Source of the DNA: Massilia sp. Root133
Lineage (GTDB): Bacteria > Pseudomonadota > Gammaproteobacteria > Burkholderiales > Burkholderiaceae_D
Length of the DNA stretch: 60,795 nt
Assembly: GCF_001426525.1 (NCBI RefSeq)
Contig: NZ_LMEW01000017.1
Coordinates: 1 to 60,795 of the forward strand
Reading direction: 5' to 3'
Positions 47,762 to 56,160 of this stretch are shown here, piece by piece. Within the stretch, counting starts at the first letter, position 1, and the number at the start of each line of letters is the position of its first letter. The notes below the pieces were generated by a model. That model saw only the letters and a program-made list of their open reading frames with translations, made no database searches and had not been told where the DNA came from. The translations under genes were made by a program, and so were the position numbers.

Positions 47762-48967
47762 TCAGGCGGCATTGAGGATGCCCAGTTCGCGGCCGGCCTG
47801 CTCGAAGGCGCCCAGCACCTTGTCCAGCTGTTCGCGGGTATGCGCGGCCGACAGCTGCACGCGCACGCGCGCCTGCCCCATCGGCACCACCGGGTAGAAG
47901 AAGCCCGACAGCAGCACGCCCAGTTCGAACATGCGGGCGGCGAATTTCTGCGCGACGGGTGCGTCGAACAGCATCACCGGCACCACCGGGTGCGTGCCCG
48001 GCTTGATGGTGAAGCCGATTCGTTCGATCTCGCGGCGGAAATAGGCGGTGTTCTCGTGCAGGCGGTCGCGCAGCTCGGTCGACTTGCCGATGCGGTCCAG
48101 CACCGCGAGCGACGCGCCGGCGATCATCGGCGCCAGCGTGTTCGAGAACAGGTACGGACGCGATTTCTGGCGCAAGGTCTCGATGACTTCCTTGCGGCCG
48201 GACGTAAAACCGCCCATCGCGCCGCCCAGCGCCTTGCCCAGGGTGCCCGTGATGATGTCGATCTTGCCGATCACGCCGCAGTGCTCGTGCGTGCCGCGGC
48301 CCGTCTTGCCCATGAAGCCGGACGCGTGCGACTCGTCGATCATCGTCAGCGCGCCATATCGTTCGGCCAGCGCCACGATCCTGTCGAGTTGCGCAATCGT
48401 GCCGTCCATCGAGAACACGCCGTCCGTGACGATGATCTTGTGGCGCTTGCCCGCGTCCGTCGCGGCCTGCAGCTGCTGTTCCAGGTCGGCCATGTCATTG
48501 TTGGCATAGCGGTAGCGCGCGGCCTTGCACAGCCGGACGCCGTCGATGATCGACGCGTGGTTCAGCGCATCCGAGATGATCGCGTCGTTCTCGTCGAACA
48601 GCGGCTCGAACACGCCGCCGTTGGCGTCGAAGGCGGCCGCGTACAGGATCGTGTCTTCCGTGCCGAGGAAGTCCGACAGCTTCTTCTCGAGCTCCTTGTG
48701 CACCGTCTGCGTGCCGCAGATGAAACGCACGGACGACAGGCCGTAGCCGTATCGCTGCAGCGCCGCTTCGGCCGCCTTCTGCGTCTCCGGGTCGCCCGAC
48801 AGGCCGAGGTAGTTGTTGGCGCACATATTGATCAGCGTGCGGCCATCGTCGGCGACCACTTCGGCGCCCTGGCGCGAGGCGAGCACGCGTTCGGGCTTGA
48901 ACAGGCCTTCGGTCTTGAGCGTGTCGAGTTTCTGCTGGAGGCCGCTATAGAATGCTTGATCGCTCAT
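47762..48967 (-). CDS. kbl: 2-amino-3-ketobutyrate CoA ligase (glycine C-acetyltransferase)
   Basis: PLP enzyme that splits 2-amino-3-ketobutyrate with CoA to glycine and acetyl-CoA. The 401-residue protein shows NNYLGLSGDPE, DESHASGFMGKTGRG and the PLP lysine in TGTLGKALGGAMGGF. GAGGAAAC precedes the ATG. It is followed by tdh after 99 bp, and diverges from an XRE-cupin regulator across a 134-bp gap with palindromes. Confidence 0.97.
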   Translation of the reverse strand: MSDQAFYSGLQQKLDTLKTEGLFKPERVLASRQGAEVVADDGRTLINMCANNYLGLSGDPETQKAAEAALQRYGYGLSSVRFICGTQTVHKELEKKLSDFLGTEDTILYAAAFDANGGVFEPLFDENDAIISDALNHASIIDGVRLCKAARYRYANNDMADLEQQLQAATDAGKRHKIIVTDGVFSMDGTIAQLDRIVALAERYGALTMIDESHASGFMGKTGRGTHEHCGVIGKIDIITGTLGKALGGAMGGFTSGRKEVIETLRQKSRPYLFSNTLAPMIAGASLAVLDRIGKSTELRDRLHENTAYFRREIERIGFTIKPGTHPVVPVMLFDAPVAQKFAARMFELGVLLSGFFYPVVPMGQARVRVQLSAAHTREQLDKVLGAFEQAGRELGILNAA

Positions 48968-49028
48968 GTTTCCTCGTCCTTGTCGGTTGGCGAATGGTAT
49001 AGTGTGGATTCGTTCGATGTATGGAACT

Positions 49029-49065
49029 TGTTCTATATTTCGAACAGAAATTCAATATATTGAAT
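49029..49065. promoter_or_regulatory. Palindromic operator candidates in the kbl/XRE-cupin gap
   Basis: Two inverted repeats lie in the divergent gap: TGTTC-(8 bp)-GAACA at 49029-49046, and an exact 16-bp palindrome ATTCAATATATTGAAT at 49050-49065. Either could be the site of the adjacent XRE-cupin regulator and control both directions. Confidence 0.5.
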
Positions 49066-49101
49066 ATTACTCCCAGCCATTGAACTTGGCAAGCAAGCTC
49101 C

Positions 49102-49671
49102 ATGAACAACAATACCAGCGCTCCGCCGGAAGTCGGCGCCACCCTGCAACGGCTGCGACTCGCGCGCGGCCTGACCCTGGAAGACCTGTCGCGCATCGCC
49201 GGCGTCTCCAAATCGATGCTGTCGCAGATCGAACGCGAAAAGGCCAACCCCACCATCGCCATCACGTGGCGCCTGGCCAATGCGCTCGGCGTGCAGATCG
49301 GCGAATTACTGTCGTCCGAAGTGCGCGCCGTCGACCTGATCCGTGTCGTCGACGCCCACGAAATCCCCACCTTGCCCGGCAGCCACGCGGGCTACTCGCT
49401 GCGCATCCTGGGACCGATGGACCTTGCCGGCAAGTATGAATGGTATGAACTGACGTTGCAGCCGGGCGGCGAACTGGCGTCGCAGGCCCATGATCCTGGT
49501 ACCAATGAGCATTTGACCGTGGTAACTGGGACGGTGGAATTGGAGGTCGGGGCCGAGAAGCGAAAAATCAAGCACGGTGCGACGGCGCGCTATCCGGCCG
49601 ACCAGAATCATGCCATCCGGAATGCCGGCAAGACGGAGGCGAAGGCCTTGCTGGTGGTTGTGCACCGGTAA
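49102..49671 (+). CDS. XRE-cupin transcriptional regulator
   Basis: A 189-residue regulator with an N-terminal HTH (LTLEDLSRIAGVSKSMLSQI, about 24-43) and a C-terminal cupin domain (about 110-187; TLQPGGELASQAHDPGTNEH and a barrel end). Cupins in this family sense small metabolites. It is divergent from kbl-tdh, so threonine, glycine or an intermediate is a reasonable ligand, though this is inference. The start at 49102 has a weak ribosome-binding site. Confidence 0.9.
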   Translation: MNNNTSAPPEVGATLQRLRLARGLTLEDLSRIAGVSKSMLSQIEREKANPTIAITWRLANALGVQIGELLSSEVRAVDLIRVVDAHEIPTLPGSHAGYSLRILGPMDLAGKYEWYELTLQPGGELASQAHDPGTNEHLTVVTGTVELEVGAEKRKIKHGATARYPADQNHAIRNAGKTEAKALLVVVHR

Positions 49672-49674
49672 ATG

Positions 49675-49699
49675 AAAAAACCCCGCACACGGCGGGGTT
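49675..49699 (-). terminator. Terminator between XRE-cupin gene and the 47-aa gene
   Basis: AACCCCGC (49679-49686) and GCGGGGTT (49692-49699) form an 8-bp stem with a 5-nt loop. On the minus strand it is followed by T6 (49680-49675). It fits the small minus-strand gene best, but on the plus strand it also lies just after the XRE-cupin stop. Confidence 0.75.
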
Positions 49700-49741
49700 C
49701 ATTCCTGGCGCCTGGGCGCCCGTAATACCTGCGGCTCGCGC

Positions 49742-49885
49742 TTACAGCGGCGGCGTATGGCGATACGACGCGCCGACGGTTTCGATGGCGCGGCGGGCTT
49801 CCTGGCAGAACGCGCGGAACAGACGGCCGAGCTTGCTCTCAGCGGTCAGGCGGGTCGAGGTCGGGATCGTGGTCGTGGCGTTCAT
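49742..49885 (-). CDS. Small basic protein of unknown function (47 aa)
   Basis: Encodes MNATTTIPTSTRLTAESKLG followed by a basic amphipathic helix (RLFRAFCQEARRAIETVG) and a short polar tail. The ATG at 49885 has GGAG about 6 bp upstream, a plausible promoter lies at 49923-49952 and an intrinsic terminator follows 43 bp after the stop. These signals together argue for a real gene. The frame is open further upstream to 50032 but those starts have no ribosome-binding site. No family was recognised. Confidence 0.6.
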   Translation of the reverse strand: MNATTTIPTSTRLTAESKLGRLFRAFCQEARRAIETVGASYRHTPPL

Positions 49886-49922
49886 GGCAACTCCATTCAT
49901 CATTTCGTTCAGTGATGTATCC

Positions 49923-49952
49923 AGTGTACGCCGCCGGCAGATATCAATCCAA
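49923..49952 (-). promoter_or_regulatory. Weak promoter candidate for the 47-aa gene
   Basis: TTGGAT and TACACT are 18 bp apart on the minus strand, with the -10 about 40 bp before the ATG. Each box has only three or four consensus bases. Confidence 0.3.
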
Positions 49953-49993
49953 TTTCGTTTTCCGATCACCGCGATATGTTTTTGTGATGTCTC

Positions 49994-50027
49994 CCCCGCT
50001 GTCATATTGCGTGCGATGACAGCGGGG
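49994..50027. repeat. Perfect 11-bp inverted repeat
   Basis: CCCCGCTGTCA (49994-50004) and TGACAGCGGGG (50017-50027) enclose a 12-nt loop. The hairpin starts 12 bp after the stop codon of the frame ending at 50039 on the minus strand. It has no T run. Confidence 0.55.
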
Positions 50028-50038
50028 ATCACGCAAGC

Positions 50039-50227
50039 TTATATCTCCGCGCCGCCCGCGGCGGTGGGCGACACCTCCACGTCGAGCGCCTTCGTCAGGA
50101 AGCACCAACGGTCGGCCACTTCCTCGATCTGCTTGCTCGTCGGCTTGCCCGCGCGACGATGGGTTGTCGGCGGATGCCGCTGAGCACGAGAACCCGACTC
50201 AGCTGTCAGGACGACAACACCACGAGA
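50039..50227 (-). pseudogene. Possible C-terminal gene remnant
   Basis: Between the Sel1-repeat stop (50229) and the hairpin at 50027, one minus-strand frame reads like the end of a protein (KPTSKQIEEVADRWCFLTKA, then LDVEV, ending AGGAEI). It has no ATG, GTG or TTG start within the gap before this segment; upstream the frame runs antisense in phase through the Sel1 gene. It may be the tail of a truncated gene, or chance. Nothing else is seen in 49886-50228 apart from the hairpin and a weak promoter. Confidence 0.3.
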
Positions 50228-50228
50228 C

Positions 50229-51644
50229 TCACGCGGCACGCCGCTCCGGTCCCGCGTACGACCGGGCACTCTGCCACTGGCGCCGCATGTCGTCCGCGCT
50301 CGCGATCTGTTCCTCCGACAGGCGGCGCGCGACGATCGCCTTGTTCGCGCCGGCGGCCGGGTCGCCGGCGTCGGCCGCCAGCAGCATCCACATGTACGAG
50401 CGCACGGTATCGCGCGCGACGCCGCGGCCGCTGTTGTACATGCCGCCCAGGTTGTACTGGGCCAGTGCGTGGCCCTGTTCGGCGGCCAGCCGGTACCAGT
50501 GCACGGCCTGCGCGTCGTCCTGCGCCACGCCCTGGCCGTTCGCATACATGACGCCGAGATTGTTCTGGGCGCTCGCATCGCCCTGCTCGGCGGCGCGCCG
50601 GTACCACGCCGCCGCCAGCGCCTCGTCACGGCGCACGCCCTGGCCGTTCGCGTACATCACGCCGAGCGTGAACTGGGCCTTCGCGGCGCCCTGCTCGGCC
50701 GCGCGCCGGTACCAGTACAGCGCCTGCTCCGGATCGCGCGCGACGCCGCGCCCGAACGCGTAGCGGTTGCCCAGGTTCACCTGGGCCAGCACGTGGCCCT
50801 GCTCGGCCGCGGCCAGCGTCCACGCCAGCGCGGGGCCGCTCCAGCGCGCCCCATCGCCCGCGCCCGCGAGCGCCTCCGCGTCGGCCGCGCCCAGCAGTTG
50901 GGCGAGGCTGAACTGCGCTTCCGCGTCGCCCTGCTCGGCGGCGCATTCGAGCCAGGCGCGCGCGCCCTGCGCGTCGGACGGCAACCCATGCCCCACCAGG
51001 TACGCGAGCCCCAGCAGGCGCTGCGCCGGCGCATGGCCGCGCGCGGCCGCGCGCCGGAACCAGTACAGCGCCTCGGCCTCGCTGCGCGCCACGCCCTCGC
51101 CGCCGCGGTACATCAGGCCGAGGCAGACGGCGGCCTCGGCATCGTCCAGCAGCGCGGCCTTGCGGAACCACGCCATCGCGAGCGGCAGGCTGCGCGCCAC
51201 GCCCTCGCCGTCCCGGTAGCACGTGCCGAGCAGCCGCTGGGCGCTGGGCAGGTCCTGCTCGGCGGCCTTGTAGTACCAGGCGACCGCCTCGGCGGCATCG
51301 CGCACGACGCCCCGCCCGGCCCGGTACAGGTCGCCCAGGTTCTGCTGCGCCGACGCGTCGCCCTGGGCGGCGGCGAGGCCGAACCAGTACGCCGCCTCGT
51401 CGTCGGACTGCGCCACGCCCCGCCCCAGGAAATACATGCTGCCCAGGTGGTTCTGGGCGAACGCGAGGCGCTGGCGCGCGGCCCGCTCCAGCCACCGGCA
51501 GGCGGCGACGTCGTCCTGCGGGGCACCGTCGCCTTCCTTGTACATCATGCCCAGGTTGAACTGCGCATAGGCATCGCCACACGCGGCGGCGCGGGCGAAC
51601 CAGGCGAGCGCGCCGGCGCGCGGGAGGGACTCGTGACTGTGCAT
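50229..51644 (-). CDS. Sel1-repeat protein
   Basis: A 471-residue helical repeat protein with about twelve Sel1-like units of roughly 36 residues. Typical units read AQFNLGMMYKEGDGAPQDD and AQNNLGVMYANGQGVAQDD. No signal peptide or catalytic domain is seen. Such proteins act as protein-protein adaptors in signalling or the envelope. AGGAG lies 7 bp before the ATG at 51644. It precedes no recognisable partner; the upstream gene on the same strand is the exonuclease. Confidence 0.93.
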   Translation of the reverse strand: MHSHESLPRAGALAWFARAAACGDAYAQFNLGMMYKEGDGAPQDDVAACRWLERAARQRLAFAQNHLGSMYFLGRGVAQSDDEAAYWFGLAAAQGDASAQQNLGDLYRAGRGVVRDAAEAVAWYYKAAEQDLPSAQRLLGTCYRDGEGVARSLPLAMAWFRKAALLDDAEAAVCLGLMYRGGEGVARSEAEALYWFRRAAARGHAPAQRLLGLAYLVGHGLPSDAQGARAWLECAAEQGDAEAQFSLAQLLGAADAEALAGAGDGARWSGPALAWTLAAAEQGHVLAQVNLGNRYAFGRGVARDPEQALYWYRRAAEQGAAKAQFTLGVMYANGQGVRRDEALAAAWYRRAAEQGDASAQNNLGVMYANGQGVAQDDAQAVHWYRLAAEQGHALAQYNLGGMYNSGRGVARDTVRSYMWMLLAADAGDPAAGANKAIVARRLSEEQIASADDMRRQWQSARSYAGPERRAA

Positions 51645-51839
51645 GCGGTAGCTCCTGACGGACTCGCGTTGAGGTCAAAGAATTGCCAAAAGTGTAATGA
51701 CGAGATGCATTACGGATTTGACTTGCGCCAACGTGGAGGGGATGGACGACGGCAAAAACGACGCCGGCGCGACGGCTCGGCCGGCGGGGACAGTGCCACG
51801 CGACGAAGCCCTACTGCGTGCAGGAAATAAGAGGCCGGA

Positions 51840-52475
51840 TCAGGCCGTTGCGCGCCGCCCGGACGCGTACACACCCATGAACGCGTCGACCTTCGCCGCC
51901 GCCACGCGGTTCAGCGCGACGAGCAGGTCCGGATCGACGCCCGCCAGCCCGTAGGCGTCGCCGAGATGGCGGCCGATATGCAGCAGCAGCTGGGCGGCCG
52001 CTTCGGCGTCGGCCTCGGCCCGGTGGGCGTTGCCTTTGAAGACGATGCCGAGCGCGCGCGACAACTGGCCCAGCTTGTAGCTCGCCATGCCGGGGAACAC
52101 GCGGCGCGACAGCTTCAGCGAGCACACGAGCCCGGCATGCCGGCAACCGTGTCCGAGCAGCGCGCCCTCGGCCTTGAGGAATTTCTCGTCGAAGCTGGCA
52201 TTGTGCGCGGCCAGCACGTCGTCGCCGATGAAGTCGATGAGCGCGGGCACGACCTCGGTGGCCGGCGGCGCGCCGTCGACCATCGCCTGCGTGATGCCCG
52301 TCAGCTGGGTGATGAACGACGGCACGCGCACGCCGCAGTTCACCAGCGAGACGTAGCGCTCGACGATCCGGCCGTCCGCGATGCGCAGGGCCGCGACCTC
52401 GGTGATGCGGTCGCCGGCGCCGGGCGACAGGCCGGTGGTCTCGAAGTCGAGCATGACGATGGAACGTTCGAACAC
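51840..52475 (-). CDS. DnaQ-like 3'-5' exonuclease (DEDDh)
   Basis: A 211-residue nuclease related to the epsilon proofreading subunit. The DEDDh residues are visible: Asp and Glu in VMLDFETTGLSPG, Asp in AHNASFDEKFL, and His and Asp in NAHRAEADAEAA. The start chosen is the GTG at 52475 with AGGAAG upstream; a TTG at 52511 overlapping the Hsp70 stop is less likely. It lies 28 bp downstream of a YegD-type Hsp70 gene, probably in one transcript. It could act in repair or RNA processing rather than replication. Confidence 0.9.
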   Translation of the reverse strand: MFERSIVMLDFETTGLSPGAGDRITEVAALRIADGRIVERYVSLVNCGVRVPSFITQLTGITQAMVDGAPPATEVVPALIDFIGDDVLAAHNASFDEKFLKAEGALLGHGCRHAGLVCSLKLSRRVFPGMASYKLGQLSRALGIVFKGNAHRAEADAEAAAQLLLHIGRHLGDAYGLAGVDPDLLVALNRVAAAKVDAFMGVYASGRRATA

Positions 52476-52503
52476 GGTACTTCCTTTCTTCAACCAGATC
52501 GCG

Positions 52504-53754
52504 TTAACCAAACTTGCGGGCGGCGTCGATCGCCAGCCCGGCGCCGATGCTGCCGAACAGGTCGCCCTCGACGCGGCGCGCGTCCGGGACGATGGCGGCG
52601 ATCCGCTCGCGCAGGCTCGCCACGCCGCTGGAGCCGCCCGTGAAGAACACGGTATCGACGCGCTCGGGGCCGATGCCCGCTTCGTCCAGCAGCCGCTGCA
52701 CGGTCGCGCCGACGCTGTCGATCATGCCGGCGATCGCGCCCGTGAACAGGTCGCGGTGGATGCGCAGCAGTTCGGGCGGTTCGAGGCGGTCGAGGTCGAG
52801 CGCCACTTCCGGCGTGTCCGACAGGCCGATCTTCGCTTCTTCCACGCGCATCGCGAGCCAGTGGCCGGCGCGGTCGTCGATGAGGCGCTGCAGGCGCTTG
52901 AGCTTGTCCGGCTCGGCCGCATCGCGCACGAGGTCCGCGAGCTGCGCGACGCTCTTGCGCGTATAGGCCTGGTTGATCGTGTGCCACGTCGCCAGGTTGA
53001 AATAATAGCTCGACGGCACCGAGGCGCCCGACAGCAGCGTGCTGCCATGACCCAGCAGCGGCATGACGGACGCGAGGCTCAGGTATTTGTCGAAGTCCGT
53101 GCCGCCGATGTGCACGCCGCCGGTGGCGAGGATGTCGTCGCGGCGGTCCAGGCGGTTCGCGCGCGCCGGCCCCAGGCGCACGAGCGAGAAGTCGGACGTG
53201 CCGCCGCCGATGTCGGCGATCAGCACCAGCTCCTCGCGTTCGATGCGGGATTCGTAGTCGAACGCGGCCGCGATCGGTTCGTACTGGAAGCCGATCTCGG
53301 CAAAGCCCACGGAACGGGCGATGTCGGCGAGCGTGTCCTCGGCGAGGCGGTCCGCCTCCGGATCGTCGTCGACGAAGTACACGGGACGGCCGAACACGGC
53401 GCGGTCGAAACCGCGGCCCGCCTCGCGCTCGGCGCGGCGCTTGACCTCGCCGATGAAATGCCCCAGCAGTTGACGGAACGGCAACGCGCGCCCCGCGACT
53501 TCCGTCTGGCCATCCATCAGGCTGGTGCCCAGCAGGCTCTTCAGCGACCGCATCAGGCGCCCGTCATAGCCCTCCAGGTAGTCGGCCAGGGCGGCGCGGC
53601 CATAGCGCACCTGCTCGTCGTCCGCGTTGAAGAACACGACGGACGGCAGGGTCGGCTTGCCGTCCTCGAGGGGCAGCAGCGTGGGTTGGCCGGGCCGCAC
53701 CCAGCCGACGGTGGAATTGGACGTGCCGAAATCGACGCCGCAAGCGTTGGCCAT
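52504..53754 (-). CDS. yegD: Hsp70-family protein, YegD type
   Basis: A 416-residue actin-like ATPase with the Hsp70 nucleotide-binding domain only: VDFGTSNSTVGWV (phosphate 1), IADIGGGTSDFSLV (phosphate 2) and VDTVFFTGGSSGVASLRERI (adenosine). The substrate-binding domain and C-terminal lid of DnaK are absent, as in E. coli YegD. Function is not established. It is followed by a DnaQ-like exonuclease on the same strand and diverges from the ctaD pseudogene. Confidence 0.9.
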   Translation of the reverse strand: MANACGVDFGTSNSTVGWVRPGQPTLLPLEDGKPTLPSVVFFNADDEQVRYGRAALADYLEGYDGRLMRSLKSLLGTSLMDGQTEVAGRALPFRQLLGHFIGEVKRRAEREAGRGFDRAVFGRPVYFVDDDPEADRLAEDTLADIARSVGFAEIGFQYEPIAAAFDYESRIEREELVLIADIGGGTSDFSLVRLGPARANRLDRRDDILATGGVHIGGTDFDKYLSLASVMPLLGHGSTLLSGASVPSSYYFNLATWHTINQAYTRKSVAQLADLVRDAAEPDKLKRLQRLIDDRAGHWLAMRVEEAKIGLSDTPEVALDLDRLEPPELLRIHRDLFTGAIAGMIDSVGATVQRLLDEAGIGPERVDTVFFTGGSSGVASLRERIAAIVPDARRVEGDLFGSIGAGLAIDAARKFG

Positions 53755-53854
53755 GGAAGTCTCTCGATGAAAGGGGCGAGATGTTACCAGATTCCGGCCG
53801 CGGAACCAACGCCGGCCCGGCTTGTCTCATGCACACGACGCCAACGGAGCAGAC

Positions 53855-55461
53855 ATGACGACGACGGCAGGCAGTTCCGATTACGCCCCCGGCGGCCATT
53901 CCGGCGCGCACGCGCACCCGCACGGGTGGCGGCGCTGGCTGTTCGCGACGAACCACAAGGACATCGGCACGCTGTACCTGTGGTTCTCCGTCACCATGTT
54001 CATGGTCGGCGGCGTGCTGGCCCTGCTGATCCGGCTGGAACTGTTCCAGCCCGGCCTGCAATTCTTCCAGCCGGAGCTGTACAACCAGTTCGTCACCATG
54101 CACGGCCTCGTGATGATCTTCGGCGCCATCATGCCCGCCTTCGTCGGCTTCGCGAACTGGATGGTGCCGCTGCAGGTGGGCGCGGCCGACATGGCGTTCG
54201 CCCGCATGAACAATTTCTCGTTCTGGCTGCTGCCGCCCGCCGCGAGCCTGCTCGTGGGCTCGTTCTTCGTCGCCGGCGGCGCCAACGCGGCCGGGTGGAC
54301 CATGTACCCGCCCCTGTCGGTCCAGATGGGCCCGGGGATGGACATGACGATCTTCGCCGTGCACATGATGGGCGTGTCGTCCATCATGGGCGCCATCAAC
54401 ATCATCACGACGATCCTGAACCTGCGAGCGCCCGGCATGTCGCTGATGAAGATGCCGATGTTCTGCTGGACGTGGCTGATCACCGCCTACCTGCTGATCG
54501 CCGTGATGCCGGTGCTGGCGACGGCCGTCACGATGATCCTCACCGACCGCCATTTCGGCACCACGTTCTTCAACGCGGCCGGTGCCGGGGACCCCGTCAT
54601 GTACCAGCACATCTTCTGGTTCTTCGGCCACCCCGAGGTCTACATCATGATCCTGCCCGGCTTCGGCATCATCTCGCAGGTCATTCCCGCATTTTCGCGC
54701 AAGGCCCTGTTCGGCTATGCGTCGATGGTCTATGCGACGGCCGCCATCGCCATCATCTCGTTCATCGTGTGGGCGCACCACATGTTCACGACCGGCATGC
54801 CCGTCACGGGCCAGCTGTTCTTCATGTATGCGACGATGCTGGTCGCCGTCCCCACGGGCGTGAAGGTGTTCAACTGGGTCGCCACGATGTGGAAGGGGTC
54901 GCTCAGTTTCGAAAGTCCGATGCTGTTCGCCGTCGGCTTCATCTGGGTGTTCACGATCGGCGGCTTCACGGGCCTCATCCTCTCCGTGGCGCCGATCGAC
55001 GTCCAGGTGCAGGATACTTACTACGTGGTCGCGCACTTTCCTCATTTTCTTTCCGTGCTGGCGGCGGGGTAGCTATCGTCCTGGACGCCGGTTATTACGA
55101 CTGGGCGCCGAAATGGACCGGACACATGATCGACGAACGACGGGGGCGTTTTCACTTCTGGAATTCGCTCGTCTGGGTCAACGTGACCTTTTTCCCGATG
55201 CACTTCCTCGGGCTGGCGGGCATGCCGCGCCGCTACGCCGACTATCCCGTCCAGTTCACGGACTTCCATGCCATCACGTCCGTCGGCGCCCTGCTGTTCG
55301 GCCTGTCGCAGGTGTACTGGCTGTTCCGGGTCGTGATTCCGAACATCCGCGGCGGCGCGCCTGCACCGCCGAAGCCGTGGGAAGGCGCGGAAGGCCTCGA
55401 ATGGACCGTCCCCAGCCCGGCGCCCTTCCACACGTTCGAGACGCCGCCGCTCGTCAAGTGA
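53855..55461 (+). pseudogene. ctaD: Cytochrome c oxidase subunit I, frameshifted
   Basis: The first frame encodes 405 residues of a haem-copper oxidase subunit I and keeps the ligands His83 (haem a), His259, His308 and His309 (CuB), Tyr263 and His394 (haem a3). It then meets TAG at 55070. The end of the protein (from AGYYDWAPKWTGHM to PPLVK) continues in another frame to 55461. Alignment by eye to the usual HFHYVLVAGSLFA region suggests a local lesion at 55040-55077. The lesion is an inserted Pro at 396, which moves the second haem a His from 396 to 397, about three extra residues, a stop and one missing base. No subunit II or III gene is adjacent. The start at 53855 follows GGAG. Confidence 0.85.
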
Positions 55462-55477
55462 ACCCGGGAGTGCCTCC

Positions 55478-55930
55478 ATGACGCGCGAATGGACATTGCG
55501 GCGCAATTGCTCCCTGTCCCCGCGCCAGGTCGCGCGCGCGTATGCCGTCCTGTGTCTCGGCTCGCTCGCCGTCGCGCTCGGCTTTCTCCTCCACGGCATC
55601 TGGTTCGTCCTCGCGTTTTCCCTGATCGAGCTGGCACTCGTGGGGCTCGCCCTCCTCGTCTATGCGCGCCACGCGACGGACCACGAGCGCATCGCCCTGT
55701 CCGAGTCCGGCCTGCTCGTCACCTGCGTCCAGGCCGACCACCGGGAACTCGTGCGGCTCGATCCCCTGTGGACCCGCGTCGTCGTGCCGGACGAACGCCG
55801 CCGCACGCTGATCCAGCTGGAATCGCGCGGCGTCAAGGTGGAGATTGGACGCTTCGTGGACGATTCCCGGCGCCGCCAGGTGGCGCGCGAACTGCGCCAG
55901 GCGCTGCGCAGCGTGTCCGCGATGCGGTAG
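55478..55930 (+). CDS. DUF2244 membrane protein
   Basis: A 150-residue protein with two adjacent transmembrane helices (about 22-62) and a soluble beta-rich tail (WTRVVVPDERRRTLIQLESR). DUF2244 genes are typically found within cytochrome oxidase clusters, which fits its place 17 bp after ctaD. GGGAG precedes the ATG. The gene itself looks intact although its neighbour is broken. Confidence 0.85.
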   Translation: MTREWTLRRNCSLSPRQVARAYAVLCLGSLAVALGFLLHGIWFVLAFSLIELALVGLALLVYARHATDHERIALSESGLLVTCVQADHRELVRLDPLWTRVVVPDERRRTLIQLESRGVKVEIGRFVDDSRRRQVARELRQALRSVSAMR

Positions 55931-56160
55931 CGCAACGTTGTCAATACGTTCCTGGCTGAAACGAAGCAAGCTGGGATATCCGCATTCCCACTCCTTCGGA
56001 CGGCTTTCTCGTCGAGCTGATCCGTGTAAGCCGCGTCCGACAACCACACGGCAACGCGACCGATGTTTCTATTTTTTTATGTTTTGCATAATGCGGTATC
56101 TGCTTTGCCGCACCGCGTTGGTGCGCCCATTGCGCAAGTTTCCCAGGAGAGAAGAACAAC
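55931..56160. other. Gene-free gap before the cyanophycin operon
   Basis: No coding frame or RNA was recognised in this 230-bp gap. The AT-rich part at about 56066-56090 probably holds the operon promoter, but no pair of boxes with good spacing stands out. Confidence 0.4.

Noticed and set aside
51697..51954. 85-codon plus-strand frame between the Sel1 and exonuclease genes
   Set aside because: It overlaps the exonuclease gene antisense and has no recognisable feature or good ribosome-binding site.
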